The notes under the pieces: model-generated
What the model saw: the letters and a program-made list of their open reading frames with translations, nothing else
Told to the model about the DNA's origin: nothing
Databases searched by the model: none
Shown here: positions 32,951 to 40,766 of the stretch, one piece after another
Layout: each line of letters begins with the position of its first letter
Position numbering within the stretch: position 1 is the stretch's first letter
DNA from: DASZBR01 sp035943935
GTDB taxonomy: Bacteria > Pseudomonadota > Gammaproteobacteria > DASZBR01
Reading direction: 5' to 3'
Length of the DNA stretch: 64,000 bases
NCBI GenBank assembly: GCA_035943935.1
Contig: DASZBR010000020.1
Location: 53,057 to 117,056, forward strand
Made by a program: the position numbers and the translations under genes

Positions 32951-33898
32951 TTATATTTTTGTTTTCAAAATAGCTTCAGTCACATCCATATCTAAATCCG
33001 ATGCGGTTGCATGAGGATGATTTTCAACGGTCCATGCAGCAGACAAAACCGTCATACAAAATGCCCATGCTTTTATTTTCTGTGAATCAAAAGGCAAATT
33101 TTCTTTCATAATAGCTAATCGCCGTTCTATCGTTTTGGATAAAGCATGTTCTTTCGGAAAACAATCCCAGGGATTGCGAATCATGGCGCCGACTTCAGCG
33201 GCAGGATCGCCAATATATCCATGTGGATCTATGGCTTTCCACTCTGAGCCACTGGAAATAATATTGTCATGATGCAAGTCGCCGTGAAGAATGACGTCGT
33301 ATTTTCGATCAATAGTGAGATCATGAAATAAAGATTTAGCGTGATCTAAAAGTTTTTTATTATAAATACCCTCTAATATATTTAACGATTTAACAAATTC
33401 AGAGAGATGTTTAAACTCAGTGCGCAGTGAAGGCTCTGTTTTTTGTCCTGACTGTAAATCAATAATAACCTGGCAAATAATTTTAGTCGCCGCATCATCT
33501 TTAATGGTGATTAATAAAGCTTTTAATGATTCACCCGGAATAAGATGTTCCATTAAAAAAGCATTTAATTGGGTATCAAAGTTATAAACAGTGGGCACGC
33601 AGTGACTCATAGACTTTAACCATTCGACTTCTGTGAGTAATCGCGCGTTTTCAAAAGCTATTTTTACGATGGCGGTATTATTGGTTGCATTTAATTTAAC
33701 TAATCCTACAAAGTTATAACTTAAATTTTCCATAGGACGAATCAGATCAAAATGCCATAGATCAGAAAGTGTTTTAATTTGATCGGGGAGGTTTTTAATC
33801 CACGCTATTCCTGCATCGCCGTAGATGTCTTTGATGTTGGAGATAAACGTGGGATTAAGTTTATTGGGTAGGTCTGTGGAGTGAGCGTGTTGTTTCAT
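32951..33898 (-). CDS. Aminoglycoside/hydroxyurea-type phosphotransferase (APH(6)-like kinase)
   Basis: 315 residues with protein-kinase-like fold. Catalytic loop VILHGDLHHDNIISSG (Asp and Asn of the HGDxxxxN pattern) and metal site AIDPHGYIGDPAAEVGAMIR with Asp are intact, matching streptomycin 6-kinase relatives. N-lobe Lys in TAIVKIAFEN. It may modify an antibiotic or a small metabolite. The ATG at 33898 is preferred to an upstream ATG at 33967 whose extension lacks family character. Confidence 0.75.
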   Translation of the reverse strand: MKQHAHSTDLPNKLNPTFISNIKDIYGDAGIAWIKNLPDQIKTLSDLWHFDLIRPMENLSYNFVGLVKLNATNNTAIVKIAFENARLLTEVEWLKSMSHCVPTVYNFDTQLNAFLMEHLIPGESLKALLITIKDDAATKIICQVIIDLQSGQKTEPSLRTEFKHLSEFVKSLNILEGIYNKKLLDHAKSLFHDLTIDRKYDVILHGDLHHDNIISSGSEWKAIDPHGYIGDPAAEVGAMIRNPWDCFPKEHALSKTIERRLAIMKENLPFDSQKIKAWAFCMTVLSAAWTVENHPHATASDLDMDVTEAILKTKI

Positions 33899-33978
33899 AG
33901 CGTTGTATGATGCTATGGAAGTGGCTAAAATGTCTACATAAAATCGTAAAATTGTTTTTTTGCACACGAGAGGTGAGT

Positions 33979-35018
33979 ATGACTATTAAGAACGACCAAG
34001 TTGATAGTGGCAGTTTGGGTATTGGCGAAATACTGTTTTATCAGTCTGAAGATGGTACTACTAAGGTTCATTTTCAAGAGTATCAAGGTACAGTGTGGCT
34101 AACCCAAGCGCAAATCTCCGAGTTATTCCAAAAAGCAAGAAATACCATTACCGAACATATCCAGAATATTTTTACTGAAGGTGAGCTAATTGCTGAATCA
34201 GTATGTCGGGAATTCCGACATACTGCCGGTGATGGTAAATCATATGCAACTCAGCACTACAACTTAGATTTAATTTTAGCGGTTGGCTATCGTGTTCGTT
34301 CAGCGCGTGGAATTCAGTTTCGCCAATGGGCAACGACTACCCTTAAAGAGTATTTGGTCAAAGGTTTTGTGCTAGACGATAAACGTTTAAAAAATCCAGG
34401 CGCTGCAGATTATTTCGATCTATTGCTTGAACGTATCAGAGATATTCGAACAACTGAAAAAAGATTTTATCAAAAAGTACGCGTATCTATGCTACAAGTA
34501 TTGACTATGATGCAAAAAACACAGACGCGAAAATATTTTTTAAAACCGTACAAAACAAGATGCTTTGGACAGTAACAAATAAGACTGCAGCTGAGCTTAT
34601 TGTTGAGCGGGCTGATGCGAATTTACCTCACATGGGTCTTACCTCTTGGGAAAGAGATAAAGTAAGAAAATCAGATGTTGTGATAGCGAAAAACTATTTA
34701 AATCACAGTGAACTTACTGAGTTAAATCGAATAGTAACGATATTCCTGGATTTTGCAGAGGACAAAGCTAATCGCCGTCAAGTCATGACAATGAGGCAGT
34801 GGGAAGAGCAATTAGATTCTTTTCTCGGTTTTTATGAACGAGCTGTACTTACGCATGCAGGAAGTATTTCTCATGAAAAAGCTGAGGCACTTGTATGTGA
34901 GCAGTTTAATAGGTTTGATGTGCAGCGTCGAAATATGGAAAAACTCGCTGTAGAAGAAGAATATCTGCAGGAGTTAAAAGCGCTAGAAAAAGAAATTAAT
35001 AAGGTGGCTTTAAAATAA
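33979..35018 (+). pseudogene. rhuM family gene split by a one-base deletion
   Basis: Two frames together make one RhuM-type protein of about 345 residues. The first (33979 on, GAGGTG before ATG) reads ILFYQSEDGTTKVHFQEYQG, VWLTQAQISELFQKARNTIT, AVGYRVRSARGIQFRQWATT and ends its true reading at YQKVR near 34480. From about 34484 the other frame continues IYATSIDYDAKNTDAKIFFK, then MLWTVTNKTAAELIVERADA to 35018. Restoring one base (GCG-T to GCGAT) joins them as VRDIYATSIDYD. RhuM was named from a Salmonella pathogenicity island; its role is unclear. Confidence 0.8.
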
Positions 35019-35786
35019 TTTCATCTGAGTTAAAATAGTTTTCGTTAATGCCTTGGCGTCCGATCCGCCATTACTTTCATTGGTAATGGCAATATTGGTA
35101 ACAAAGATATATTTTTGATTCGCTTTTTCACCATACCCAATAAACCAGCCATTTTTACCCGAACCCGTTTTGCCATATAACTTATATCCCGTAGGAGAAG
35201 TCTCTAAGTACATATTTTGTTTAGTATTGCTGAGGGCTTCTTTAGAAACAGGTAATTTATTTTCGACAAAATCTTTAAGAAAAACCAGTTGTTCATCCGC
35301 CGAAATTTTAAGGCTGCTTTCTAACCAGGCTTGTGTTAATCCATTATGTTTGTAGGGGTCACCCGAAAAATTTTGATTGCCGTAATTGAATCGATGTAAA
35401 TAATACTTAATTTTTTTCAGGCCTAATTCGGGGGTGATACTTTGTGATACCCACACCACAGAATTTTTGAGCCATGTTTGCGGTGTTTGATCGTGATTCC
35501 ATTGCGGCAAGCCTTTATCTTTTCCATCCCATTTGAAGACTGTTTTTTGCGTAATCAGATTATCATCAAACGCCATTAAAGAAAGGGGGACTTTAAAAGT
35601 TGAGTCGGGTGCAATTCTTTCTGCACAACGTGTCGGATTGTATTCTTGTATGATTTTTTGTGTATTGACATCATACAAAATAAAACAGCCATTTTTGCCA
35701 TTAAAATCGCTGGCAATATTCAGTGTTGCTGCAAATGAACTGGAGGAGAAAACCAGTAAGACACTAAAAAGTAGCGCGCGTTTCAT
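35010..35786 (-). CDS. Class D (OXA-type) beta-lactamase
   Basis: 258 residues. Signal peptide MKRALLFSVLLVFSSSSFAA sends it to the periplasm. Active-site motifs: Ser62-Thr-Phe-Lys65 (PDSTFKVP), Ser108-Val-Val (NSVVWV), Tyr134-Gly-Asn136, Trp in AWLESSLKIS, and KTGSG near residue 215. All catalytic groups are present, so it should hydrolyse beta-lactams. It is close in kind to chromosomal OXA enzymes of environmental Legionellaceae. Its stop overlaps the rhuM remnant by nine bases. No blaI-type regulator is adjacent; one lies 5 kb away at 40767. Confidence 0.9.
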   Translation of the reverse strand: MKRALLFSVLLVFSSSSFAATLNIASDFNGKNGCFILYDVNTQKIIQEYNPTRCAERIAPDSTFKVPLSLMAFDDNLITQKTVFKWDGKDKGLPQWNHDQTPQTWLKNSVVWVSQSITPELGLKKIKYYLHRFNYGNQNFSGDPYKHNGLTQAWLESSLKISADEQLVFLKDFVENKLPVSKEALSNTKQNMYLETSPTGYKLYGKTGSGKNGWFIGYGEKANQKYIFVTNIAITNESNGGSDAKALTKTILTQMKLF

Positions 35787-36359
35787 TTAAACAACTCCTG
35801 GGCGTAAATTTTTCAATGCAGTGGCATAGGGAATAAAATCAGCGATATTTTGTTTTAAGCGCTTGTGAAGATTTTCGTCGCGTAACTGGCCATTTTCATC
35901 TAAGGCTTTATCTGCCATCGAAAGTGAATACATGCCGGGATACACAAACGCATTGCAATACTCTAACGGTATGCGTGTATTCCATAATCCACGATTTCCA
36001 CCTGCCATGGCTGGTGAGGCAGACATTAATAATACGGGGTAATTTTTAAGTGGTGTGGGACTTAAGCGTGATAGCCAATCGATGAAGTTTTTTAATGTTC
36101 CGGGTGTGGTGAAATTATACTCGGGTGATGAAATGATAAGCCCATCGTGCGACTTCATTAAGGTCTCAAAATGTTTAATGGGTTCAGGAAATCCTGTTGA
36201 CGTTTCGTCATCGGCGTTATACACGGGGATAATGAAATCATTGAATTCGACGAGAGTCGTTGTGATACTTAATTCTTTAACAATATTTTCAGCAATGCGA
36301 ATTAATTTTTTGTTAAAAGAATCTTTGCGCATGGATGCAGCTAACATTAATAATTTCAT
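35787..36359 (-). CDS. NADPH-dependent FMN reductase family protein
   Basis: 190-residue flavodoxin fold. LMLAASMRKDSFNKKLIRIA is the phosphate-binding loop for FMN and SPEYNFTTPGTLKNFIDWLSR the isoalloxazine contact, as in chromate reductase/ArsH-like flavoproteins. It probably reduces quinones or other acceptors with NAD(P)H. A -10 TATAAT (minus strand, 36389-36394) lies before it. It ends directly before the OXA gene in the same direction and may be cotranscribed with it. Confidence 0.82.
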   Translation of the reverse strand: MKLLMLAASMRKDSFNKKLIRIAENIVKELSITTTLVEFNDFIIPVYNADDETSTGFPEPIKHFETLMKSHDGLIISSPEYNFTTPGTLKNFIDWLSRLSPTPLKNYPVLLMSASPAMAGGNRGLWNTRIPLEYCNAFVYPGMYSLSMADKALDENGQLRDENLHKRLKQNIADFIPYATALKNLRPGVV

Positions 36360-36425
36360 TGGGGCGTTCTCCTAAAGGGTAGGTTTAGATTATACTGTAC
36401 GAACTGGGAGAAGTAACATAGAACT

Positions 36426-36452
36426 GAACTATCAAGTAATCTTTTATAGTTC
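36426..36452. repeat. 27-base palindrome, copy 1
   Basis: Arms GAACTAT...ATAGTTC around CAAGTAATCTTTT. First of three 27-base palindromes sharing the pattern AACTNTCAAG-GAAT-CTTNACAGTT (others at 36467 and 37317). Confidence 0.6.
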
Positions 36453-36466
36453 GATTTTCAACGGTT

Positions 36467-36493
36467 CAGTTGTCAAGGAATCCTTTACAACTG
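36467..36493. repeat. 27-base palindrome, copy 2, ahead of the small gene at 36518
   Basis: Arms CAGTTGTCAAGGA and TCCTTTACAACTG pair at 12 of 13 positions. It ends 24 bases before the ATG at 36518, where it could serve as an operator as well as a repeat. Confidence 0.6.
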
Positions 36494-36517
36494 ATTACAG
36501 ATAATGGGAGTTTAGAT

Positions 36518-36709
36518 ATGGCATTAACCAAAGATTTTAGATCTACAGTCATGGAACGAGCACACAGTGATAAAGAATTTTGCAAAGCGATGTTAGCCGG
36601 GGCCGTCGATGAGATATTTTCCGGCGATGCAAAAGTTGGAAAAGCTATTTTACGTGATTATGTCAGTAGTCTAGATGGGGCGAAGTTTTGCAATCCTGAT
36701 GCTGCGTAA
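36518..36709 (+). CDS. Small putative transcriptional regulator/antitoxin-like protein
   Basis: 63 residues: ALTKDFRSTVMERAHSDKEF, then CKAMLAGAVDEIFSGDAKVGK and AILRDYVSS. This is the helical pattern of short proteins annotated as antitoxin-like transcriptional regulators (DNA-binding, often partner of RelE/HigB toxins). No toxin gene is next to it, so it would be a lone antitoxin. GGAG before ATG supports the start. Two palindromes (36426, 36467) stand just upstream. Confidence 0.6.
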   Translation: MALTKDFRSTVMERAHSDKEFCKAMLAGAVDEIFSGDAKVGKAILRDYVSSLDGAKFCNPDAA

Positions 36710-36761
36710 ATGTTCAGGCTGGAGGTATAGGTCTCTGTTGGACGGAAGCATGGGTAACACT

Positions 36762-36872
36762 CCCACACTGTCATCCTGAGGAGCGTCTTTTCGCGACGAA
36801 GGACCTGCTTCTTCTGTTTCAACGTATTTTTTCATACAAGTCTCTCAGTAATGGATTTAATGTTTTGATTAA
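36762..36872. repeat. Left inverted repeat flanking the GIY-YIG gene
   Basis: About 110 bases matching, in reverse orientation, the segment 37156-37264. The outer half is the GTCCTTCGTCGCG...AGGATGACAG palindrome family also found at 19932; the inner half is a partial copy of the 3' end of the GIY-YIG gene. Confidence 0.8.
36819..36872 (-). pseudogene. Inverted remnant of a GIY-YIG gene 3' end
   Basis: On the minus strand these bases read LIKTLNPLLRDLYEKIR-stop, nearly the same as the C-terminus of the intact gene at 36917 (LIKTLNPLLRDLYEELC). Only 17 codons remain before the match ends. Confidence 0.75.
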
Positions 36873-36916
36873 TACGAGCTATTTTTAAAGTGCTAATAAT
36901 CATAAGGAACTATTTT

Positions 36917-37207
36917 ATGAGCAGAATCTATTTTATTTATATGCTAACTAACGTAAAAAACAATGTGCTTTATACTGGTGTAACAAACGATATAATTCGA
37001 CGAGTTTACGAACACAAAAATAAACTCCAAAAAGGATTTACTGCGAAATATTATGTAAATAAGTTGGTATATTACGAAATGTATTCTGATATTACGGAGG
37101 CTATAGCAAGGGAAAAACAAATTAAAGGATGGACGAGAAAAAAGAAAGATAATTTAATCAAAACATTAAACCCATTGTTGAGAGATTTGTATGAAGAACT
37201 ATGTTGA
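36917..37207 (+). CDS. GIY-YIG nuclease superfamily protein (UvrC/Intron endonuclease-like, single domain)
   Basis: 96 residues. The GIY-YIG motif is FIYMLTNVKNNVLYTGVTND, with the usual Arg (DIIRRVYEHK), and the metal-binding Glu in TEAIAREKQIKGWTR. Single-domain members of this family have no settled role; they may cut DNA. AAGGA before the ATG at 36917 sets the start. The gene lies between 110-base inverted repeats, and its own 3' end is part of the right repeat, so gene and repeat appear to have moved or been copied together. Confidence 0.85.
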   Translation: MSRIYFIYMLTNVKNNVLYTGVTNDIIRRVYEHKNKLQKGFTAKYYVNKLVYYEMYSDITEAIAREKQIKGWTRKKKDNLIKTLNPLLRDLYEELC

Positions 37208-37264
37208 AACAGAAGAAGCAGGTCCTTCGTCGCGAAAAGACGCTCCTCAGGATGACAGTGTGGG
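37156..37264. repeat. Right inverted repeat flanking the GIY-YIG gene
   Basis: Inverted partner of 36762-36872. It covers the last 17 codons of the GIY-YIG gene, its stop and the GTCCTTCGTCGCG...AGGATGACAG palindrome. Confidence 0.8.
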
Positions 37265-37316
37265 GGTGTTGTGAATGTTTCCAGTTTGAATAAGTAAGTG
37301 GAATTTCCGGACAGTC

Positions 37317-37343
37317 GAACTGTCAAGGAATACTTGACAGTTC
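37317..37343. repeat. 27-base palindrome, copy 3
   Basis: Perfect arms GAACTGTCAAG and CTTGACAGTTC around GAATA. The stop codon of the acetyltransferase on the minus strand (37342-37344) begins within its right end. Confidence 0.65.
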
Positions 37344-37908
37344 AAATTAAATTTTCAATATTCCGCCTAATTCCCGGCCATTCTTCTGGTATCACGCTGT
37401 ATATATAGGTATGTCTGATTCTGCCATTTGATAACAGCATATGATTTCTGAGTAAACCTTCTTGTTTAATGCCTAATTTACCTAGCGCATTTTGAGACGG
37501 GGTATTAAGGCTATCTACTGCAAATTCTACTCTAATACACTCTAAGGTATTGAAGGCATAATCCAGCATGATTAATTTTATCTGCCGGTTAATTTTTGTT
37601 CCCCAATAATCCGGATGTAACCACGTATAACCAATAGTCAATTTTTTATTGTTTAAATCAATATCATAATAACTGCTTGAGCCTATCATTTTGTTTTTAT
37701 AAAAAATAACAAAGCAAACCCGTTCTTTGGTTTTAGAAAGCCATTTCTCTTTAAATACCGTAGGTTCATGATAAGGGTGGGGCGCATATTTCCACAGACG
37801 CGAATCGCTGGCGAGATTTTCCAGTTCTTGTTTATGAGATTCATTGAGAACATGAAGTTCAACGTCATTTTTTTTCAGCGGAGTTTCAATGTTAAATATA
37901 GCTTTCAT
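37342..37908 (-). CDS. GNAT family N-acetyltransferase, RimJ/RimL-like
   Basis: 188 residues. VELHVLNESHKQELENLASD at the start, GSSSYYDIDLNNKKLTIGYTW in the strands, then WGTKINRQIKLIMLDYAF (acetyl-CoA site), VEFAVDSLNTPSQNALGKLG and a C-terminal HTYIYSVIPEEW, all typical for RimL-like acetyltransferases that modify protein N-termini or small amines. It overlaps the next acetyltransferase gene by four bases; the two form an operon. Confidence 0.85.
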   Translation of the reverse strand: MKAIFNIETPLKKNDVELHVLNESHKQELENLASDSRLWKYAPHPYHEPTVFKEKWLSKTKERVCFVIFYKNKMIGSSSYYDIDLNNKKLTIGYTWLHPDYWGTKINRQIKLIMLDYAFNTLECIRVEFAVDSLNTPSQNALGKLGIKQEGLLRNHMLLSNGRIRHTYIYSVIPEEWPGIRRNIENLI

Positions 37909-38396
37909 GAGGTATAGGTCTTCGCTAAATCATCCAGCGCTTTATCCGTCACGCGAAACACCGTCCATTCATCCATCGGCTTCGCACCAATTTTTTTATA
38001 AAAATTAATCGCCGTTTCGTTCCAATCCAATACCCACCATTCTAGACGTCCACATTTTCTTTTTTTCGCGAGATGTGCAAGATAAGCTAACATTTTTTGT
38101 CCAATGCCTTTTCCGCGTGCTTCGGGTTTTACGAATAAATCTTCGAGATAAATTCCGGGGCGACCTAAAAACGTTGAGAAATTATGAAAGAAGAGGGCGA
38201 AGCTGACGGGTTTATTATCTAAATAGCCAATGACGACTTCGGCATGCGCGTGATCAGAAAATAACGTCTCGAGTAATATTTCTTCAGTCGCGACGACTTC
38301 GTGTAAGAGTTTTTCATAGTCGGCGAGTTCTTTAATAAAATTAAGAATTAGCGGAACATCGCTGGATGTGGCGGGTTTGATGTTGAACTTTTCCAT
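37905..38396 (-). CDS. GNAT family N-acetyltransferase, diamine acetyltransferase-like
   Basis: 163 residues. IKPATSSDVPLILNFIKELA, then YLEDLFVKPEARGKGIGQKM (acetyl-CoA binding Arg/Gln-x-x-Gly), and LEWWVLDWNETAINFYKKIGA are the marks of spermidine/thialysine-type acetyltransferases. The substrate is probably a diamine or related amine. It heads a two-gene operon. Confidence 0.85.
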   Translation of the reverse strand: MEKFNIKPATSSDVPLILNFIKELADYEKLLHEVVATEEILLETLFSDHAHAEVVIGYLDNKPVSFALFFHNFSTFLGRPGIYLEDLFVKPEARGKGIGQKMLAYLAHLAKKRKCGRLEWWVLDWNETAINFYKKIGAKPMDEWTVFRVTDKALDDLAKTYTS

Positions 38397-38472
38397 GGAA
38401 TTCTCCTGAGATATGTGTAAATTGTACTATATACTGCAGAGCGGTTAGAAGACTTGGAGGATAAAAAACGTT

Positions 38473-38850
38473 ATGAATACCAGTAAACATGAAGTACATG
38501 AAAAATTTGAACGTGAGTTCAAGGTGTTTGTTGATAAAATTTTGGCGGTTATATCAGAGGTAGGCGCAGGCTCTGTTTTGAAAAAATTATGCGCTGATGC
38601 AATAGCGCTGTGCAGTACTATTCATGATGACACTAAAAGCATTGATAACAGTACGCTCGTTCATTTGCACCGCGAGATAGAATTTTATAATAAGCTTTAT
38701 ACTAAACCCTCCAAGCCCAGCAATAAGCGATTATTAAATGACGCGGCTGTTATATTATTTAGCATGAATAACCATGTTAAAAATTCTAATTTTGCGTCGG
38801 GTGTTGGAATATTGCTCGATGTTATAAAAATAGCCGTAGGTTTGTGTTAA
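38473..38850 (+). CDS. Orphan helical protein
   Basis: 125 residues, not recognised. Mostly helical (HEKFEREFKVFVDKILAVIS; LHREIEFYNKLYTKPSKPSN) with a hydrophobic C-terminal helix ending in FASGVGILLDVIKIAVGLC. TTGGAGG stands 13 bases upstream of the ATG, rather far. A -10-like TATACT lies at about 38431. Similar in size and composition to the other orphan proteins of this window. Confidence 0.55.
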   Translation: MNTSKHEVHEKFEREFKVFVDKILAVISEVGAGSVLKKLCADAIALCSTIHDDTKSIDNSTLVHLHREIEFYNKLYTKPSKPSNKRLLNDAAVILFSMNNHVKNSNFASGVGILLDVIKIAVGLC

Positions 38851-38864
38851 AACAGAATAAAAAA

Positions 38865-38882
38865 AGCCCTAAATAAAGGGCT
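38865..38882 (-). terminator. Intrinsic terminator of the 2OG oxygenase gene
   Basis: Stem AGCCCT/AGGGCT with loop TTATTT; on the minus strand it is followed by a run of seven T. It can also stop plus-strand reading of the 38473 gene, with a poorer T-run. Confidence 0.8.
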
Positions 38883-38891
38883 TGTCTTTCC

Positions 38892-39710
38892 TCATATCCA
38901 CACGATAATTTCGCCAGCGGGGGTTAAGCCTATATGACCACCCATGGAAATTCTGGGATTTTCACTGCGTCTTACTTCATGAAAATTTCGGCTATTAAAT
39001 AAAACTAAGCTGCCTTGCGTAGGATAAATCTCTGCGAATTCTTTGTCTTTTACAACGGCATGATCATATCCATAGGTGTCGTGCGTTATATATTTATCAT
39101 CTTCTTTTTCCCAGGGTTTATTGTACACCACGCATTCACCGCCTTTTCCTGCATCCGACAGATAAATATTCCAGGCTAATTCTGCCGTAATGTTGGAAAT
39201 AGACCAGTAGCTTGGAATAAACGGTGCAAAATCTGCGTGTAATAAGGCTGAATTTTTTAATTCTCGAATAATAACATGTGAATAATTTTTTCCTTCTTGA
39301 GAAGCAATTGCCACAGGTTTTTGTGTGTATTGGGAAAGAAGATCCATCATTTTTTTGTCAGGGTATAGCTTTATCTCATCACATAATTTTTTATATTCGT
39401 GGATAGATTTTTCAGCCGCAGGAAAATAGTCTTCCGGCATTTTATTTTCATATAAATAATGTGTTTCAAATAAATGTTGCGCTGGCGGTGCGGCATTGAT
39501 ATCAAAATTATAATCGTAGCCACCCAGGCCTAATTTAGTGATAGCTGAAACGAGCAAACTGCATTCAGATAAACTTAAAAAATTTTCGACTAAAAGATAG
39601 GGGATGCGATTATTGAATAAATCATCAATACTTTGTTGAGAAATAGTCAGTGGAGCTGCTTGCCAGTGGTGATCAGTTATAACATCAAATATTTTTTTCT
39701 GCTCACTCAT
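38892..39710 (-). CDS. 2-oxoglutarate/Fe(II)-dependent oxygenase family protein
   Basis: 272 residues. Iron ligands appear as His-Ala-Asp in SALLHADFAPF and His in LFNSRNFHEVRRSENPRIS, with the Arg that binds 2-oxoglutarate in RRSENPR. A further IYLSDAGKGGECVVYN is the usual strand pair. Such enzymes hydroxylate proteins or small molecules; the substrate is unknown. GGAG before the ATG at 39710 sets the start. Confidence 0.78.
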   Translation of the reverse strand: MSEQKKIFDVITDHHWQAAPLTISQQSIDDLFNNRIPYLLVENFLSLSECSLLVSAITKLGLGGYDYNFDINAAPPAQHLFETHYLYENKMPEDYFPAAEKSIHEYKKLCDEIKLYPDKKMMDLLSQYTQKPVAIASQEGKNYSHVIIRELKNSALLHADFAPFIPSYWSISNITAELAWNIYLSDAGKGGECVVYNKPWEKEDDKYITHDTYGYDHAVVKDKEFAEIYPTQGSLVLFNSRNFHEVRRSENPRISMGGHIGLTPAGEIIVWI

Positions 39711-39763
39711 TTCAGTTCTCCAAAAAATTTGGTGGGGCGGCGACAATATTATGGACATAAAAA

Positions 39764-39781
39764 AGCCCTACTTAAAGGGCT
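39764..39781 (-). terminator. Intrinsic terminator of tmRNA
   Basis: Stem AGCCCT/AGGGCT with a T-run on both strands, 14 bases beyond the tmRNA 3' end. Nearly the same as the hairpin at 38865. Confidence 0.8.
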
Positions 39782-39795
39782 TTTTCATAATGATA

Positions 39796-40151
39796 TGGTG
39801 GAGGCGGCGGGAATCGAACCCGCGTCCGCAAGTTCGCTATCTCAGGTCCTACATGTGTATCGGACTGTTTAATTTAACTCTAGGTCTCACAATTCGCGAA
39901 AATTCCTAAAGCGAGCCTGATTTAGTTTAGCCTGCACGCCTCAGACAAAATGCGCAGACGATTCAGTGTAAATGACGGTTAATTCGAGCGCACTGACACA
40001 CTCGGTTAACCGTTAGCTTCGTTTTTTAGGCGTAAGCTAAAGCAGAGTTGTCATTGGCAACTATGCGATTTGCAGTCGGATTTACGAGGTGGCTACGCCC
40101 TCGACATGCACCTGTGGATGTTGAGACTTCCGTCGAAACCAGGTCGCCCCC
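39796..40151 (-). ncRNA. ssrA: Transfer-messenger RNA
   Basis: 356 bases. The 5' end begins GGGGGCGACCTGGTTTCGAC and the 3' end reads GGTTCGATTCCCGCCGCCTC then CACCA, giving the tRNA-Ala-like domain with encoded CCA. The tag frame (40026-40058 on the minus strand) reads GCC AAT GAC AAC TCT GCT TTA GCT TAC GCC TAA, so the tag is ANDNSALAYA. tmRNA frees stalled ribosomes together with SmpB (gene at 50766). Confidence 0.95.
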
Positions 40152-40192
40152 ATATAATAAGTCTAGCACAAATAAGCTTGACGTGGATGCTG

Positions 40193-40672
40193 TCAGATAG
40201 CCCTAAAAGCTTCAATTTGAGCGATATCTTCCAAATCAACGGGTCTAGACAGGATTTTTTTATAAGCGACGAGTTCGGCGCGAGAAATAACCGGAAGTGT
40301 TAAACCAAGAATTTCTTGCTCAATAATCGTTGAAAAATCAGTGATTAATTCATGCCATAGCTTAGTTTCTGGATTAAATATTTTAGTATTATAGGCTCCG
40401 CCTAAATCTATTAGTTGATCATGATGATTTAAGGTCATCAGTAATAAATGCCAATGATTATCAGCATAAATTTCAGGGCCATAAATAATATATTTTTGAG
40501 TATGTGATTTTATTAACTCAAATTTATCTTCGGGTATATCTAGATCAATATCCCATAATTCTCGTGTGGCGCCATATGCGTGCGCAGCTAATCCGCCCGC
40601 TATTTGAAAGGGGATATCTAATGATTTTAATAAATCTGTTATCCATATAAGAGATTTTTTTATATCACGCAT
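40193..40672 (-). CDS. Nucleotidyltransferase family protein
   Basis: 159 residues. FQIAGGLAAHAYGATRELWD followed by IDLDI is the Gly-Gly...Asp-x-Asp active site of the Pol beta-type nucleotidyltransferases, of the kind found in minimal nucleotidyltransferase antitoxin/toxin and antibiotic-adenylating proteins. The rest is helical with RAELVAYKKILSRPVDLEDI, as in AbiEii-like members. Substrate unknown; no partner toxin gene is adjacent. Confidence 0.7.
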   Translation of the reverse strand: MRDIKKSLIWITDLLKSLDIPFQIAGGLAAHAYGATRELWDIDLDIPEDKFELIKSHTQKYIIYGPEIYADNHWHLLLMTLNHHDQLIDLGGAYNTKIFNPETKLWHELITDFSTIIEQEILGLTLPVISRAELVAYKKILSRPVDLEDIAQIEAFRAI

Positions 40673-40695
40673 AGTTAGGCCCTCATCAACAAACT

Positions 40696-40737
40696 ACTAA
40701 GAGCTTAGTTGACAACAACTAATCTCTTAGTTAGTCT
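40696..40737 (+). promoter_or_regulatory. Promoter with two palindromic operators for blaI-type regulator
   Basis: -35 TTGACA (40709-40714), 17 bp spacer, -10 TAGTCT (40732-40737). Palindrome 1, ACTAAGAGCTTAGT (40696-40709), touches the -35; palindrome 2, AACTAATCTCTTAGTT (40717-40732), fills the spacer. Centres are 22 bp apart, two helix turns. Their placement fits autorepression by the BlaI-like protein encoded at 40767. Confidence 0.65.
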
Positions 40738-40766
40738 GTGGTGAAATTGAATACAGCGAGGATTAT

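Noticed and set aside
36426..37343. Insertion sequence or CRISPR array
   Set aside because: Repeats are present but there is no transposase gene, and the palindromes are not regularly spaced with unique spacers.
38895..39790. Terminator hairpins 38865 and 39764 as a mobile element's inverted ends
   Set aside because: Both are ordinary AGCCCT/AGGGCT intrinsic terminators with T-runs, each placed at a gene end.
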